From Rhyzopertha dominica (taxonomy: Eukaryota > Arthropoda > Insecta > Coleoptera > Bostrichidae): a DNA stretch of 64,000 bases. Shown one piece after another: positions 42,056 through 53,447 of this stretch. The translations under genes and the position numbers were made by a program. Below the pieces are notes generated by a model. The model was not told the origin of the DNA, did no database searches, and was given only the letters and a program-made list of their open reading frames with translations. Positions within the stretch are counted from its first letter, which is position 1; each line of letters starts with the position of its first letter. Location: contig QCXZ01000042.1 in NCBI GenBank assembly GCA_025024175.1, forward strand, positions 1,071,501 through 1,135,500, read 5' to 3'.

Positions 42056-45000
42056 TTATGTATATACACATTTGTTAAGGACAAGCTCAACGAATTTCTG
42101 TCCCACTTCTCCATCCTTAAGGTTACTGATTGTATCAAGAATAAAGTTCTCAACTATGTCGCCCGCTTCTTCTGGATTATTGTTGATGTACTCTGAGAAG
42201 CTGTTGGAAATATAGTCGCTTATTTCTTTGCTTACATCTTCACCATCAATAGTCAGACCATCGACTTCTAACTGAAGGTAAAATAAGTAATACAGATTGT
42301 AACATAATACCTTCCTCTTACATTAACTTCGCCGATACTGCCTAGTAACTCGATGTCTTGAAGTTTTATATTGAGGTCCACGAGTCCAATATCCAGTTGC
42401 CCAGTAATGTGAATATCTTCGATGTACCCACTGAAACATAATCAGTTATGTAGTAGGCAACGTACATAACAAACATATCAACACATTTAATGACACACCT
42501 TTTAAAAGAAACCGCTGCAAATTGAATCAATACTTCCACATCCAATTGTCAAAATGACATTTACGTTTTTATTTCTTATACTATACGATTAGTAATCAGG
42601 GTTTGAGCCTTTTTTCTCTCTACACTTTTTTTAAGACAAACTGCCCTCGTGATATTAGCAAAAATATGTAAATTTTAAAATCGGTTTTTCCAAATCACTC
42701 GAATATTATTAACTTAACAAAAAAAAACAGTGCTTTCTGATCAGAAATTTGATTTTCTATATAATACCAAAATTAAAAAAAAATAGTACGAGCAGGGTCC
42801 AAAATAGGTTTTTTGGAAATATTTCGAAAATGTCAAAATTTTGAATAAATTTTCTAAGACACTTTTTGTGAGAAATTTTATTTCCTATCTGATGGTATTT
42901 TCGTTTTTTGAATATATTAAATGACGCTTTTTTGCTTATATCTTCTAAACAGTTTGCTGCACTGAAAATTTATAAGAACCAATAATACTCGCAGTTATAC
43001 TACTAATCACATACTAAAACGAAAAAAATTAAAATTTGCAAAAAGGATAGTTACCCCTCAATTTTGCCCCCTTCCCGATACCCTACTTACCCCACAAACA
43101 ATAGGTCGCTTTGGCTAGTTGACATTTATACGTTTGCCAAATTTCAAGTTCATATATTAAGTCTTTCGAAAGTTATCGTGTCCACAAACAATACCACAGA
43201 CACAGACACACAGACAAGAAATTATTTTTTTGCACAAATTTTGTTTTTTTGCGTTTCGACCATTTTAAAGCGAATGAGCAAATACAAATTTTTGAAAATT
43301 TTTTTCGCGATACAATACTGCCCTTCCCTTGGATGTGGAAGTAATTTAATTGAGGGTATATAATTTTCAAAGTTATTTTAAAAATGAACTCAACTGCTCA
43401 GCTCATTATTGGAAAATGGAGCATCAGTTATAAAAAATAAGGCTGATTTGAACTATACAAAAAATTGTAACCGGTAAGAGATTTCTTTTGTTATGCTCGT
43501 ACCTTATTAATGTTTCTTCTACAAGAATAGTCTTCACGAAGTCAATTAAATCCAATTTATTTAACAAATTGGCAAAGCGATTTCATCTAATATAAGCCAT
43601 CATCAGTGCTAAATACAGAAATACAGAAGAATTTATAAAACTGACGTTGTCAAATTCGAAATAAGCAATCTTGAGCAAAAAAAGCCTGCATGCCAAAAGT
43701 ACAAACATGATTTCAATGATCAAATAAAGAATTTTAAATACGACAACTAAAGTTACAAAAATCATTCAAAATTGTAAAATTGCAGGTATCTATAATTATG
43801 TATATTTCAAGAATTTCTAGAAAATTAAATTTTGAGGATTTGTTACAAACATGTAAAGAATTTAAATTATTTAAAGAGGCAGTGCGTTTAAATGACAATA
43901 AATGATTGCTAACGAAGAATTTGTATTAACTATATCGGTGTTTTTATATTTTTCATATTGTTTTAAATGTTCATTGCCTCTAATTGAAAAAGATCTTCCT
44001 GTTTGACCAATATAAACTGAACTACAATCGTTACAAGAAAAACTATAAACTCCGGAATGATTCAAAACTGGAATTTTGTCTTTATTGCGAACCTAACGGG
44101 AAAACACACTGCCTACAGTAAAAAATCCAACACTTATTCCATGAGAGCAAAACAATTTAGATAAACTAAGTGAGATTGGACCAACAAACCTAGGAGGATA
44201 TAAAATTTTGACTTCTTCAACATAAATGGTGTTAAAAGAAAACTTAAATTTTGTTAAATATTTAAAGTATAATTTTTGTCATACATGATTTGGAAGGTTA
44301 TTATTAAAAGCAATTTGAAGAATTACACGCAGTTCCTTTTCAAAAGCGTTTAAAGAAAGAAGTAACTTAAAAAGCCTGTTAAAAAGAGAATGAAATACGG
44401 ACATTTTGTGTGTATAAGGGTGAAAGGAAAAGTAATGGAAAAAATGGACCATTGTTATTATTATTAGTCCAGGAGGCAGTGAATTTTTTGTACTTAGTTT
44501 CCCAGTTTATGAATATCAAATAGTTTGTTCGGATGGTGACCCAAAACGACAATTTGTGAGTCTGGCTAAAATTTTCGGGTGGGTTCACTAGATAAAAAAA
44601 ATGTCATTTCCACTTATTTTCCCATCAGTCATAAATATTTGACATTAATTAAAGTAACTCATTTTATGTCAGTCTGACACACCCCAAGTGGAGTAAAGTC
44701 AGTCAGGTTGAAAATTTGCGGATGCCAAAAATTTGACCGATTTTTGAAATCCGTAACCCTTATTTTTCCATGCTTGAAATTTAACCTATCATTTGGTATT
44801 ATCATAAACTGTAATCAAAAGTAAGTCTGGCTGACTTATGAAATTGGCAAATGAGTCTGGTGGCATCTCAAAAATCGTAAAAAATGCAAAATTTTTGCGC
44901 TTATTTTCCCGGATTTGAAAATTTATCACGTGATAAATAATACTATAATATTATATAAAATACACCTCTGACTGTCATTTACATTCACGAAAGTCCCGCC

Positions 45001-46967
45001 AGACTCACAAGTCAAATGAGGAGAGCAAGCGGCAGCTGCGTTGAGAAAAATCTTTCTTAGCCATAGTCAAATTTTGCCGTAAACCAGTAATTTTCTTATC
45101 ATAAATTATGAAAAGTAGAGATGGCAACAATCGTTTGTATAATTGAACATACCGAATTTAGCGCGCATGTCGAGCGTTGGAAGAGTCTGGCAAGGCTTTC
45201 CACATTAGTCAGACTATATTTGCAGCTGTAATTATAATATAAACTATCATCTGACAAATTTTTAGGACTGCGAAAATAAAGGCAATGGTTTTGATATTTT
45301 TTTTCTCAATTTTCCACCTGCCAGACATACTACCCATACACATAGATTAGCAAGATATTTTTTCTTCTTAAGTTCACTATATCTCCTCCTAATAGAAATA
45401 TTTTTTTTCACTAGAAAAAAAAAGCTGTAGTATATTTGTACTTTCTAACACATTTTCCACCTCAACACATCGGAACCCCCCACATATAGATGAATTTTGC
45501 TTAGAATAACAAACTGAATAATTGTATCGACAGGAAATCTTTTTTGGAATAAGGTCGACGTTTCGCCCGCACTTGTAAGGGGCATCATCAGGACAGGAAT
45601 AAGCTGTATGGAATGTGGTCCGAACTGTACCAAATCTCAAGGAAGCATGGGGATGCTTGGACGGCATAGGTGGGAGATTGTAAAGGTGGGGATAGCCGTC
45701 GAGTGATTGGGTACCAAATGGTGGAGAAATGAAAACCTTCTTCACGGTTTGGGATATTTGGAAATTTCTATGGCTTCTCCGAAAATATATTTTGTTTGAC
45801 AATGTGTGAGTTCTAGCGAAAGTCCCTTTTTTCCCAATCCGAAAATTCCTAAAACAGTCGTGATTTAACCCCAAAACATTAGGATTTCAATTATATCGAT
45901 ATTTGCTGACCTGGAAAATAAATACCGAAAATTTTCACTGCCTCCTGGACTATATGCCTTATAAAGTTATACATTTTTCTTTAACAGTATTGACATGTAG
46001 TAGCATGGCAGGTATTAGTTGTTTTATAACGACGACGACAGTTGTAGTTAGAGCACTTTGTATAAAAATATTTAAATAAACCGTAACGCTTGCAAGGTAA
46101 CTTTACCTAACGTCTCCATCAATTTTAAGAGTATATCCACCAAGTACGAGTAGTTCACCTATGTCTGTTCCACTGCCAGAAATCTTGGGTATATCGGCTG
46201 TGAAGTTCAACTTGTAGCCCATAGGAATCAAGGTAACGGTGTCTGACACTTCGCTAAATGTCCAAGAGGTGATTCCTTCAATATAAAGATTGTGCAGGTC
46301 CACAATTCCGCTGAAAGGTAAAATATTTGCTAAAGGTTTTTAAAAATTTGAGCAAGAGAGAAGCAGCTTCGTTTTAGTGAATGTGTATTATTTTATGCTT
46401 TATTATTTTATACAAATTTTGCAGAAAGGCAGAATTTAATAAGCATTTTATGGCATTCAATCAATTGTTAAATCATGTCATTTAGAAACGATGATTCTAG
46501 AAATATCCTCAGATAACGTTCAAGTATCTTGATCTTGTTAAGATATCGATAGCCAAGTATAGTATCTAAAAGGAACAAAACAAAACGAAATAATACCTGA
46601 TGTAGTCCACGATGTTTAACTTATCGAAGTCAATAGAGGCACTGTCTAGTTGAAGAGGGTTAAATGAAGGTACCCCAACTTCATCATCACCTTCGTTTAG
46701 AATATCCCTGATGCATTCAGAAATGGAATAAAATACGTCTTCCAATAATCTGGTATTGCTCTTTGATGTAGCTGAAATATTGTGTATATATAAATGTTTA
46801 TTTTTAACAAACAAAGCAAAAGGTTCTTTTACACCGTAAATTAATCTGCTTTTGGCTCATAACTCACCTCTTGTGGTTATAAATTCCTTGAACCAAACCC
46901 CACTGCTAGTACTTTCCGCAACAGTACAGGCTACGAGTGCCAGAAATACTGCAAGACCTAAGTTCAT
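42056..46967 (-). CDS. Gene B: secreted TULIP/JHBP- or group-7-allergen-like protein, 267 aa
   Basis: Coding exons on the minus strand: 46868-46967, 46597-46771, 46107-46310, 42322-42430 and 42056-42271 (TAA), with GT-AG borders and the same phases as genes A and C. The protein starts MNLGLAVFLALVACTVAES (signal peptide), then SECIRDILNEG, PSFNPLQLD, GIVDLHNLYIEGITSW, VTLIPMGYKLNFTADIPKI, GYIEDIHITGQL, LEVDGLTIDGEDVSKEISDY and NKCVYT at the end. Unlike A and C, the ATG is whole and lies in the first recognised exon, so the start-splitting intron is absent. The 3.7 kb third intron holds a Penelope-like element and a 1.5 kb DNA element. ATTAAA at 42006-42011 is a possible poly(A) signal. Lipid-binding function is inferred from fold resemblance only. 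Confidence 0.88.
42431..43504. other. Part of gene B intron 3; possible dispersed repeat at 43060-43340
   Basis: The segment 43060-43340 contains CAAATTTCAAGTTCATATAT, TTTCGAAAGTTATCGTGTCC and an (ACAG)-like run ACCACAGACACAGACACACAG. I associate this wording with common insect repeats but cannot name the family. Its 99-codon plus frame is probably fortuitous. Confidence 0.4.
43505..44380 (-). mobile_element. Penelope-like retroelement, 3' part with GIY-YIG endonuclease
   Basis: Minus-strand translation with interruptions: NAFEKELRVILQIAFNNNLP (end of the RT thumb), ISLSLSKLFCSHGISVGFFT, KDKIP, then the endonuclease SGVYSFSCNDCSSVYIGQTG. The GIY-YIG signature appears as GVYSF...VYIGQTGR. Downstream is the element's terminal sequence with CACTGATGATGGC at about 43606, shared with the inverted pair at 895-1366. 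The reverse transcriptase proper is truncated. It lies in gene B intron 3 in sense orientation with the gene, and ends next to the 44466-45952 element. Confidence 0.8.
43871..44065 (-). pseudogene. GIY-YIG endonuclease domain of the Penelope-like element
   Basis: An uninterrupted stretch reads MNHSGVYSFSCNDCSSVYIG, then QTGRSFSIRGNEHLKQYEKY and a short tail. GVY and YIG with the downstream Arg (GRSF...R) and His (EHLK) are the conserved GIY-YIG nuclease elements, and the Cys pair SCNDC matches the form seen in Penelope-like elements. The upstream part of the ORF is cut by stops, so this domain alone is left. Confidence 0.75.
44466..45952. mobile_element. 1.5 kb DNA element with 19-bp terminal inverted repeats
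   Basis: The left end TAGTCCAGGAGGCAGTGAA is repeated inverted at 45934-45952. No transposase is seen. The first kilobase repeats a GTCTGGC/GTCAGAC motif many times on both strands (about 44556, 44665, 44823, 44851, 45002, 45184, 45206, 45322). Near the right end is a tail with CCTGATGATGCCCC...GGGCGAAACGTCG (minus, about 45555-45600). The whole lies in gene B intron 3. Confidence 0.6.
45540..45610 (-). repeat. Penelope-type CTGATGATG...GCGAAACG hairpin motif
   Basis: On the minus strand, CCTGATGATGCCCC, a 10-base loop, GGGCGAAACGTCGACC. GCCC/GGGC can pair to form a stem between CTGATGA and GAAA, the core layout of hammerhead-type ribozymes found in Penelope-like elements, but with an extra U after CTGATGA. 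Activity is not established. Confidence 0.45.
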
Positions 46968-47065
46968 TGTTATATTCTTCTGCTACGAGTTATTAGTTAT
47001 TGTGATAGCAACGGCGGCGTGGGATAATCAAACGTATTAATTGCAAAATGTGAAATGTCACTTCA

Positions 47066-47072
47066 TTTTATA
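47066..47072 (-). promoter_or_regulatory. TATA box of gene B
   Basis: TATAAAA on the minus strand, about 100 bases upstream of the ATG. It is placed as in genes A and C, which have TATATAAG and TATAAAA. Confidence 0.55.
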
Positions 47073-47448
47073 CAATGAATATACCTTCCGTCCATATCAA
47101 TATCAGATAAAAATATTGCCAATAAGGCACGGCTGTTTTCACATAAGTGGATTGAATGCATTTAATAATACAAATTAGACACAAACTAAACTGCAACATC
47201 TTTAGATATTTTTTAATATAGTTAATTGATGCGCTTGTACCTGTTAATGTTCGAAACAAAAACCTTGAAATATATATTTTTGGTAACTGTACTAAAGTAC
47301 ATACTTCAGTTGCATGTTGAAACATTATCTTTGTCTCGAATTCATGTTAATCAGTTAACAAACAATACTGATAGTATCTAAACTACATGGAGGTATTTTA
47401 GTAACATCTACTAACGAATGCTCATCCACATCAATTTAAATACTTTAA

Positions 47449-47591
47449 GGACCGGTTGCACAAACGCGGATCAAAGTTAATTCGGGTTTAATCTGCAACG
47501 TCATGAATTCGGTATTCTGATTGGTGTTGTTATAGCATTGACCGCGGATTAAACTTAGATTAACTTTGATCTGCGTTTGTGCAACCGGGCC
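47449..47591. repeat. 143-bp Harbinger-like MITE upstream of gene B
   Basis: Inverted ends GGACCGGTTGCACAAACGCG and GCGTTTGTGCAACCGGGCC, extended by GGATCAAAGTTAA and its complement. Both flanks are TAA, the 3-bp target duplication typical of PIF/Harbinger. It lies about 380 bases upstream of the gene B TATA box. Confidence 0.8.
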
Positions 47592-48398
47592 TAAGGGTAT
47601 CTAGAATGCCAATGACAAGGTAAAAATGCCTACGTTCTTCAAGTGCACCACTAACGCTCAATTCTAGAGGATTTACATCTAGACATTAAAGCATTTCCGT
47701 GATATTTAGCCTTATCACTTGTTTTTTCTCAACATCTTTATTTTGAAATTAGAAATGATGTGAAAAGTACTCATCGATACCAGCGGGCGAATTTTAGAAT
47801 ATCTAAGGTCAGAAGGTCAAAAATCGATTTTCGTGCAATGTTTGCTTTCCTGTTCATCGGATGAAGAAGATACCTATTATAAAATTACAAAATATGTCCT
47901 ATAATATTTTTTTTTATATGAGAAGTGGTTCTCATGTAAAATGTACTTTAAACAGAGAACTCTTGTTTAATATATTATGTTATGCCACCCATTTCCCCAC
48001 CACTTTGGAGGTAGATTGCATGGCGCGTTTTTTTGGCATGTGTCCCCTATTAGCCTAATCTATGTATAACAACATTAAAAAATAACAAAATTATCAATTT
48101 TCATCAACATTGTCGCATTCACAGTCTATATAAGATTATGATTCTGAAATTTCAGTGATCATATTTTATTCTAGAACGCGATTTAAAATTTTTGATTAAA
48201 TACACTCAAGCTAAACTACGAGAAAAATGCAGTTTTAAATTTATTCATGGTTAATACCATTATTTACAGATATTGAAACAGCACATGCCCGTTTCATTTG
48301 TAATATTTCTATTTAGAGTAAAATTACCTATCGAGGTCCGTGAAGTAGAAGCTGCAATGGCAGGTAATATTTCAGCACGTATTTCATTTAGTTAGCCC
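47592..48398. other. Spacer between genes B and C
   Basis: No gene or repeat recognised. Confidence 0.5.
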
Positions 48399-50536
48399 AG
48401 GTGGTAGAATCTAGTGTTTCAGCTTTGGCCATTCTATTTCAAATGTCAGCTCCAAAATCTGAGTACGCTTCAGATGGCGCCAGGTTTGTTGTCGCCCAGG
48501 CCAAGTTGATTAACAGCAAAAGCAAAGCACCGTGACAGAACCAGCGAGCAATGGTCAAATTGTCATTAGTATTAAAATTTTTGCATAAGAAAAGTGTTGC
48601 ATAAAATGTTAATGTGCAGATTTAAACATTTAAGAAAAGTCTATACCAGTATGTATGTACATACCATCAGTATATACAGATTAAAATAGTGGGACATGGA
48701 CTTTATTCCTATTGGTGTTGGCTTGCAGTTACAGGAGTAATTCATCAATACAAAGTGATACAGATGAACAAAAGGTGAGAAATATTTTGTTGATTTGTTT
48801 ATTTTTAGTGTGCTGTCTTGCTGTTGTCCAACTCCGAAGGTGTGATTGATGGTTAGAAAGTACTTGTCCTCGCGTATACACAGGAGAGTACAAAAGCCTA
48901 TTGAGCCCCATTATTAGGTTTAGACCGACAATTGAGTATAGTTGCACAGTATTCGATCAGCAGAACAGCTCAATGGATCGGACTCGTTGGATAGGAATTG
49001 GCCTAAATATTATCAACATGTGTATCCTATTCTCTAAATTGAACTTTACATAAATACTGATGGCTCTATAATATTACTCAGAGAAATCTATTATAAACCA
49101 TTTGCTGCAATTTTATAGATGTGACATAGTGTTCTTTTACTATACCTATATAGGTACTCTACTTATACCAACCGCTACAGAAAAATTGCCAGCTGTAAAC
49201 GTTCACATCCAGACACCAGCAATTTAAAATCAAGCGCAAACAAGCAAAACTGACGGTTTTCGTCCATAAACTTTGGTTTTGCCACAGTTTTACTCGACCG
49301 GGTAAGGTAAACTTATAAAATAGACTTGTCTTCTAAAGAATATGAATTAATCGTTTTACTTAAAATGTGGGTATTTCAAATAAGTATGTTTCATATAATT
49401 TAATATTTTACGATAAGTATTTTTAAGTTAGCACAAATGTTAGTATTTCCAGTCATAAATTCGCGGAGGGCTAATCACCTCATTGCACATAAAATAGTAA
49501 ATTAAATACAAAGAGCTTCAGGTATATGGTACGACATTTATTTACAATAATAAGCATATAATAAGAGAAGATGTCATGATAAACATAATTTTAAACTCCT
49601 GAAAATATTGTATAACATTTATGAAAAATAACGCTGCAGAATTTCAAGCTAATACTATGTCGAGTCTCTTTGGTAAGTGTTTTTGTGTTTTTCTTTAATA
49701 ATGATTCCTATTATTAATATTCCTTGTAGTTATGTTTTACCTTTGAATTCCTATTTAATTTTTGCTTCTGAAACTTTACTAGTTCTATAGGTAACCTGAG
49801 TATACATGTACATTTGCGCAGGAAATACTTATGTAAAGTGCCTTTCTCATCACATTATAACTGGCATCACGATTATAGAATGGACTTATTAACAATAGCT
49901 TCAGTCTTTCAGTTTAACTTTTTTGACTTTTATTTCCCTGTAGTGATATTATAACCAAGAGAAAGCACTGCTGAAAAAATGGCATTAATTACTGCACAAT
50001 ATCTTTGTAGTTTTATATCCTGCTTTTAGTATAGTCCATAGCATCTTGGATAGGTAACTCAGATGTACTTTTTATCATTCAGGATCAGCATATAGGAAGT
50101 AGGTGGAGTGCAGGTACAGGAATATAATATTTTAGGCAGACCTCATCCAATGCCTTATTGTGTGACTTTCTTCTTGAAGGTACAGTGTACATTGTATGTA
50201 TATGGTAATTAAAAACTTCAAACAAACCTGTGTCACATATTCCTTATTGAAACTAATACAATTTCAAGTAATACATAAACTTTTAATGTCATATGTAAAA
50301 AAGACTGTACATAATTTTTCTTGAATACCTTTCTGACACCTTACAGATTATAACTGATATTAATAGCTCTTTGGCTGTTTTGTGACAATTTATTTGTCAA
50401 TTTGAGAGAAACACCCATCTGACAATACACCAAAATCAAGTCGACCTGGGTGACAAAGAACCTAGCGCCATCTGAAACCGGCACGCGTTTTGGAGCCAGT
50501 AGCTAAGCCGAGCTGTAACATTAGAATCTACCACCT
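48399..50536. mobile_element. 2.1 kb element with about 110-bp inverted ends
   Basis: Left 48399-48515 and right 50415-50536 are inverted: AGGTGGTAGAATCTAGTGTT / AAGGTGGTAGATTCTAATGT, then CAGCT, GGCTCCAAAA/AGCTCCAAAA, TTTCAGATGGCGC/CTTCAGATGGCGC and CACCCAGG/CGCCCAGG. The core is AT-rich and has no coding frame. Probably a non-autonomous DNA transposon; no target duplication was identified. Confidence 0.65.
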
Positions 50537-50688
50537 TGAGGTAGCCAATTAATGTTGAACATTGGGAACTGTGGAGCGTCATGAAGAAAAATTTCAGGTA
50601 CTCTTTAACGTTGAATTTAATCTTGTTGAGTATCGATCAACATGACGCTCAGCCAAGAAGAGTTGGTACATAAGGATCGATTAACTTG

Positions 50689-52567
50689 ACACATACCGTC
50701 GGGTAGTCTTCAGACTGCACACCTTAGCACACCACTAAATACAGCTAACACATATCCCATATCCCGTCTTCTCTATTAAAAAAAATATTTGGGGGCCGAG
50801 TTAATGTTGTCCCCCCTCCTCCTCTTCTCTTTTAATTACTTATTGATGCCGAATAAGCACCTTTTGGACAATCAGAATACCTAGCACACTTTTTGCCTCT
50901 TAGATATTTGGGAAGGGTGAAGACTTCAAATGCGTGGGCGGAATAGTTAATTAATTGATTAAATTCAATTAATTACTGTAAACGGCTATGTAAATATTTT
51001 CAGCATAGTATGGTCGGACGATTTTGTCTGTATCAGGATTCTATATTACTCGAATATCCCAAACATGGATGTCCCGCATTATGTGGGCAACCTCTCGGAA
51101 TCTAAAAACTGGTGTAAAAATACTATTTTACAGTATAACTTTTTTTTTAAATAACACCCGCCTACTGAGATGTTCACTCTTAAACATGAGGGTAAACAAA
51201 CAGTTTTTCAAAAATATCTCTTAGGCCAATTGATATAATTTCATAAAACTTGTGGAAGCCATTAAAGTGATGCACACATGTTTGGGGGGCCAACCCTCAC
51301 ATTTTAATAACCCATAACTTTAAAAGGGGTATATATTTTTCTCAAAAATATGTGTTTTTTTTAGTCTTTGGGCCTCGTAAACAAAAGTGGCTCTAATTGA
51401 CTCTTTCCGATAAAATTGGAGTTGAATGTTAGAGTTCACAATTACACTGCTTAACTAATATCATATTGCTTTTATCAAATTAGTTCTAACAAATAATAAA
51501 GATTGAGATTTCACCCCCTATGACCGCAAAAATTTTAATATTTTAAAACAAATTTGATAATTGTTACAATATGTGATTTTCAAAATAAGAAGTTTCAACT
51601 ATAGGAAATCATTAAATGCATGTTATCGTACTCATTTATAAAAATATTTCAGAATTTTTTGTATTATCAAAATGTTAATGAAACAATGACAACTACGACA
51701 GTTGTATTATTTATCACGGCCAATTTGACAAGAATAAAGGATTTAGTTAAGCAGTGAAAATGTGAACCTTAGCATTCAACTGCAATTTGCTCGGAAAGCG
51801 TAAATTTTAACCGCATGAACAACGAGTACTTTTTTTATTTATAAGACCCAACGATTATAAAAACAGATAGTTTTAAAAACAATACTTTACGCGTTAAGGG
51901 TCAAAATGTGGGAGGTTGGCCCCCTCCCGGCCCCTCAAAACATTTATTAAATAAATGTGCCCATCATTTTAATGGCTTCCACTTGAAATAATAATTACAA
52001 AAATTTGATCAAATTATAACATTACATCTTGAAAAACTGCTTCCCTTACCCCATATTTAAGAGTGAATATCTCAGTAGGGGGGCGTTATTTCGAAAAAGC
52101 TATACTGTAAAATAGTGCTATTTTTACTTCAGTTTTCAGATTGCGAGAGGTTGCCCACATAATGCGGGACATCCAGTATATGCTGTTTGGGATATTCGAG
52201 TAACATAGATTCCTGATATAGACAAAATAGTCCGACCATATTATGCTGAAAATATTTACATAGCCGTTTACAGTAATTAATTGAATTTAATCAATTAATT
52301 AACTATTCCGTCCACGCATTTGAAGTCTTCGCCCCTCCCAAATATCTAAGAGGCAAAAAGTGTGCTCGGTTTTCTGATTGGTGTGCTAGACTGTGCAAAA
52401 GGTGCTTATTCGGCATGAATAAGTAATTAAAAAAGAAGGGCCGTTGGGGGCACAACATTAACTTGGCCCCCCAAATATTTTTTTAATAGAGAGGACGGGA
52501 TATATGTTAGCTGTATTTAGTGGTCTGCTAGGGTGTGCAGCCTGAAGACTACCGGACGGTATGTGTC
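50689..52567. mobile_element. Foldback-type palindrome, about 1.9 kb
   Basis: The arms 50689 to about 51500 and about 51690 to 52567 are inverted copies. Paired landmarks are ACACATACCGTC, ACTAAATACAGCTAAC, GCCGAATAAGCACCTTTTG, ATTAATTGATTAAATTCAAT and CCTCTCGGAATC/GAGAGGTTGCCC. The centre has no frame. The outer 300 bp of the right arm is repeated in tandem further right (see 52316-53100). Confidence 0.75.
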
Positions 52568-53100
52568 TAGCACTTGTAATCCAAATTCAATATCGTCTTT
52601 AACTTGCCTCCCCCCGCATTTTAAGTCATGTATCTAAGAAGCAAAGAGTGTAATAGGTTTTCTGATTGTTGTGCTAGACTGTGCAAAAGGCGCTTATTCA
52701 GTATAGATAAGTAATTAAAAGAGATGGACCGGAGGGGGACAGCATTAACTTGGCCCACCAAAGATTTTTTTTAGAGAGAACGGGAGATATGCTAGCCGTT
52801 TTTAGTGGTGTGCTAGGGTGTGCAGGCACAAGACTACCCGACGGTATGTGTATAGTACTTGTAATTCAAATTCAAATTCAATATCGTCATTAACTTGACC
52901 CCCCCCCGCATTTGAAGTCATGTATCTAAGAAGCAAAGGGTGTGCTAGTTTCTCTGAATGTTGTGCCAGACTGTACAAGAGGTGCTTATTCAACATGGAA
53001 CATGGATAAGTAATTTAAAGATTAGGATCGGTGGGGGGGAGACAACATTAACTTACCCCCCCCCCCCCCAGCTGTATTGAGGGATGTGCTAGCTGTTTGC
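52316..53100. repeat. Three tandem copies of the foldback end module, about 295 bp each
   Basis: The landmark GCATTTGAAGTC (or GCATTTTAAGTC) occurs at 52316, 52616 and 52908. Each is followed by TATCTAAGA, CAAA(G/A)(A/G)GTGT, GTGCTAGACTGT-like, GGTGCTTATTC, a C- or G-rich run, ACATTAACTT and GCTAGCTG-like sequence. The first copy is the right arm end of the foldback palindrome; the third is shortened at its end. The left arm has only one module. Confidence 0.75.
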
Positions 53101-53447
53101 AATCCTCCTATTTGGATGGATATTAGAAAGGGCGGTTGGGGAGGGGGAGGTACAAGTTAATCGAGCCGGTATATAAGTTTTTATATTGGGGAATGCCATA
53201 GAAATCCATTGTTATCATCCCGTGTTTATGCACAACTTTACCTACCAATTAGAACTATGAGTGTGACTACATAGTCACACATAGTCATAAATCTCATATA
53301 AACTGAATTTACGAGTTTGCTGAATGACATTCCTTTAGCATGGAATAATTTAAAAAAAGGAAAAATGGAAAACAAATACCTAAAAATACTACTGCATCAT
53401 TTCATATATTTTAAGATTTTATCAAGAAGTACGTCACTCGAAGTGAT

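Noticed and set aside
43064..43363. 99-codon plus frame in gene B intron 3
   Set aside because: Covers a low-complexity ACAG-rich dispersed repeat; translation has no domain.
45389..45874. 161-codon minus-strand open frame
   Set aside because: It overlaps the repeat tail with CCTGATGATG...GCGAAACG and reads through it, so it is a by-product of the repeat.
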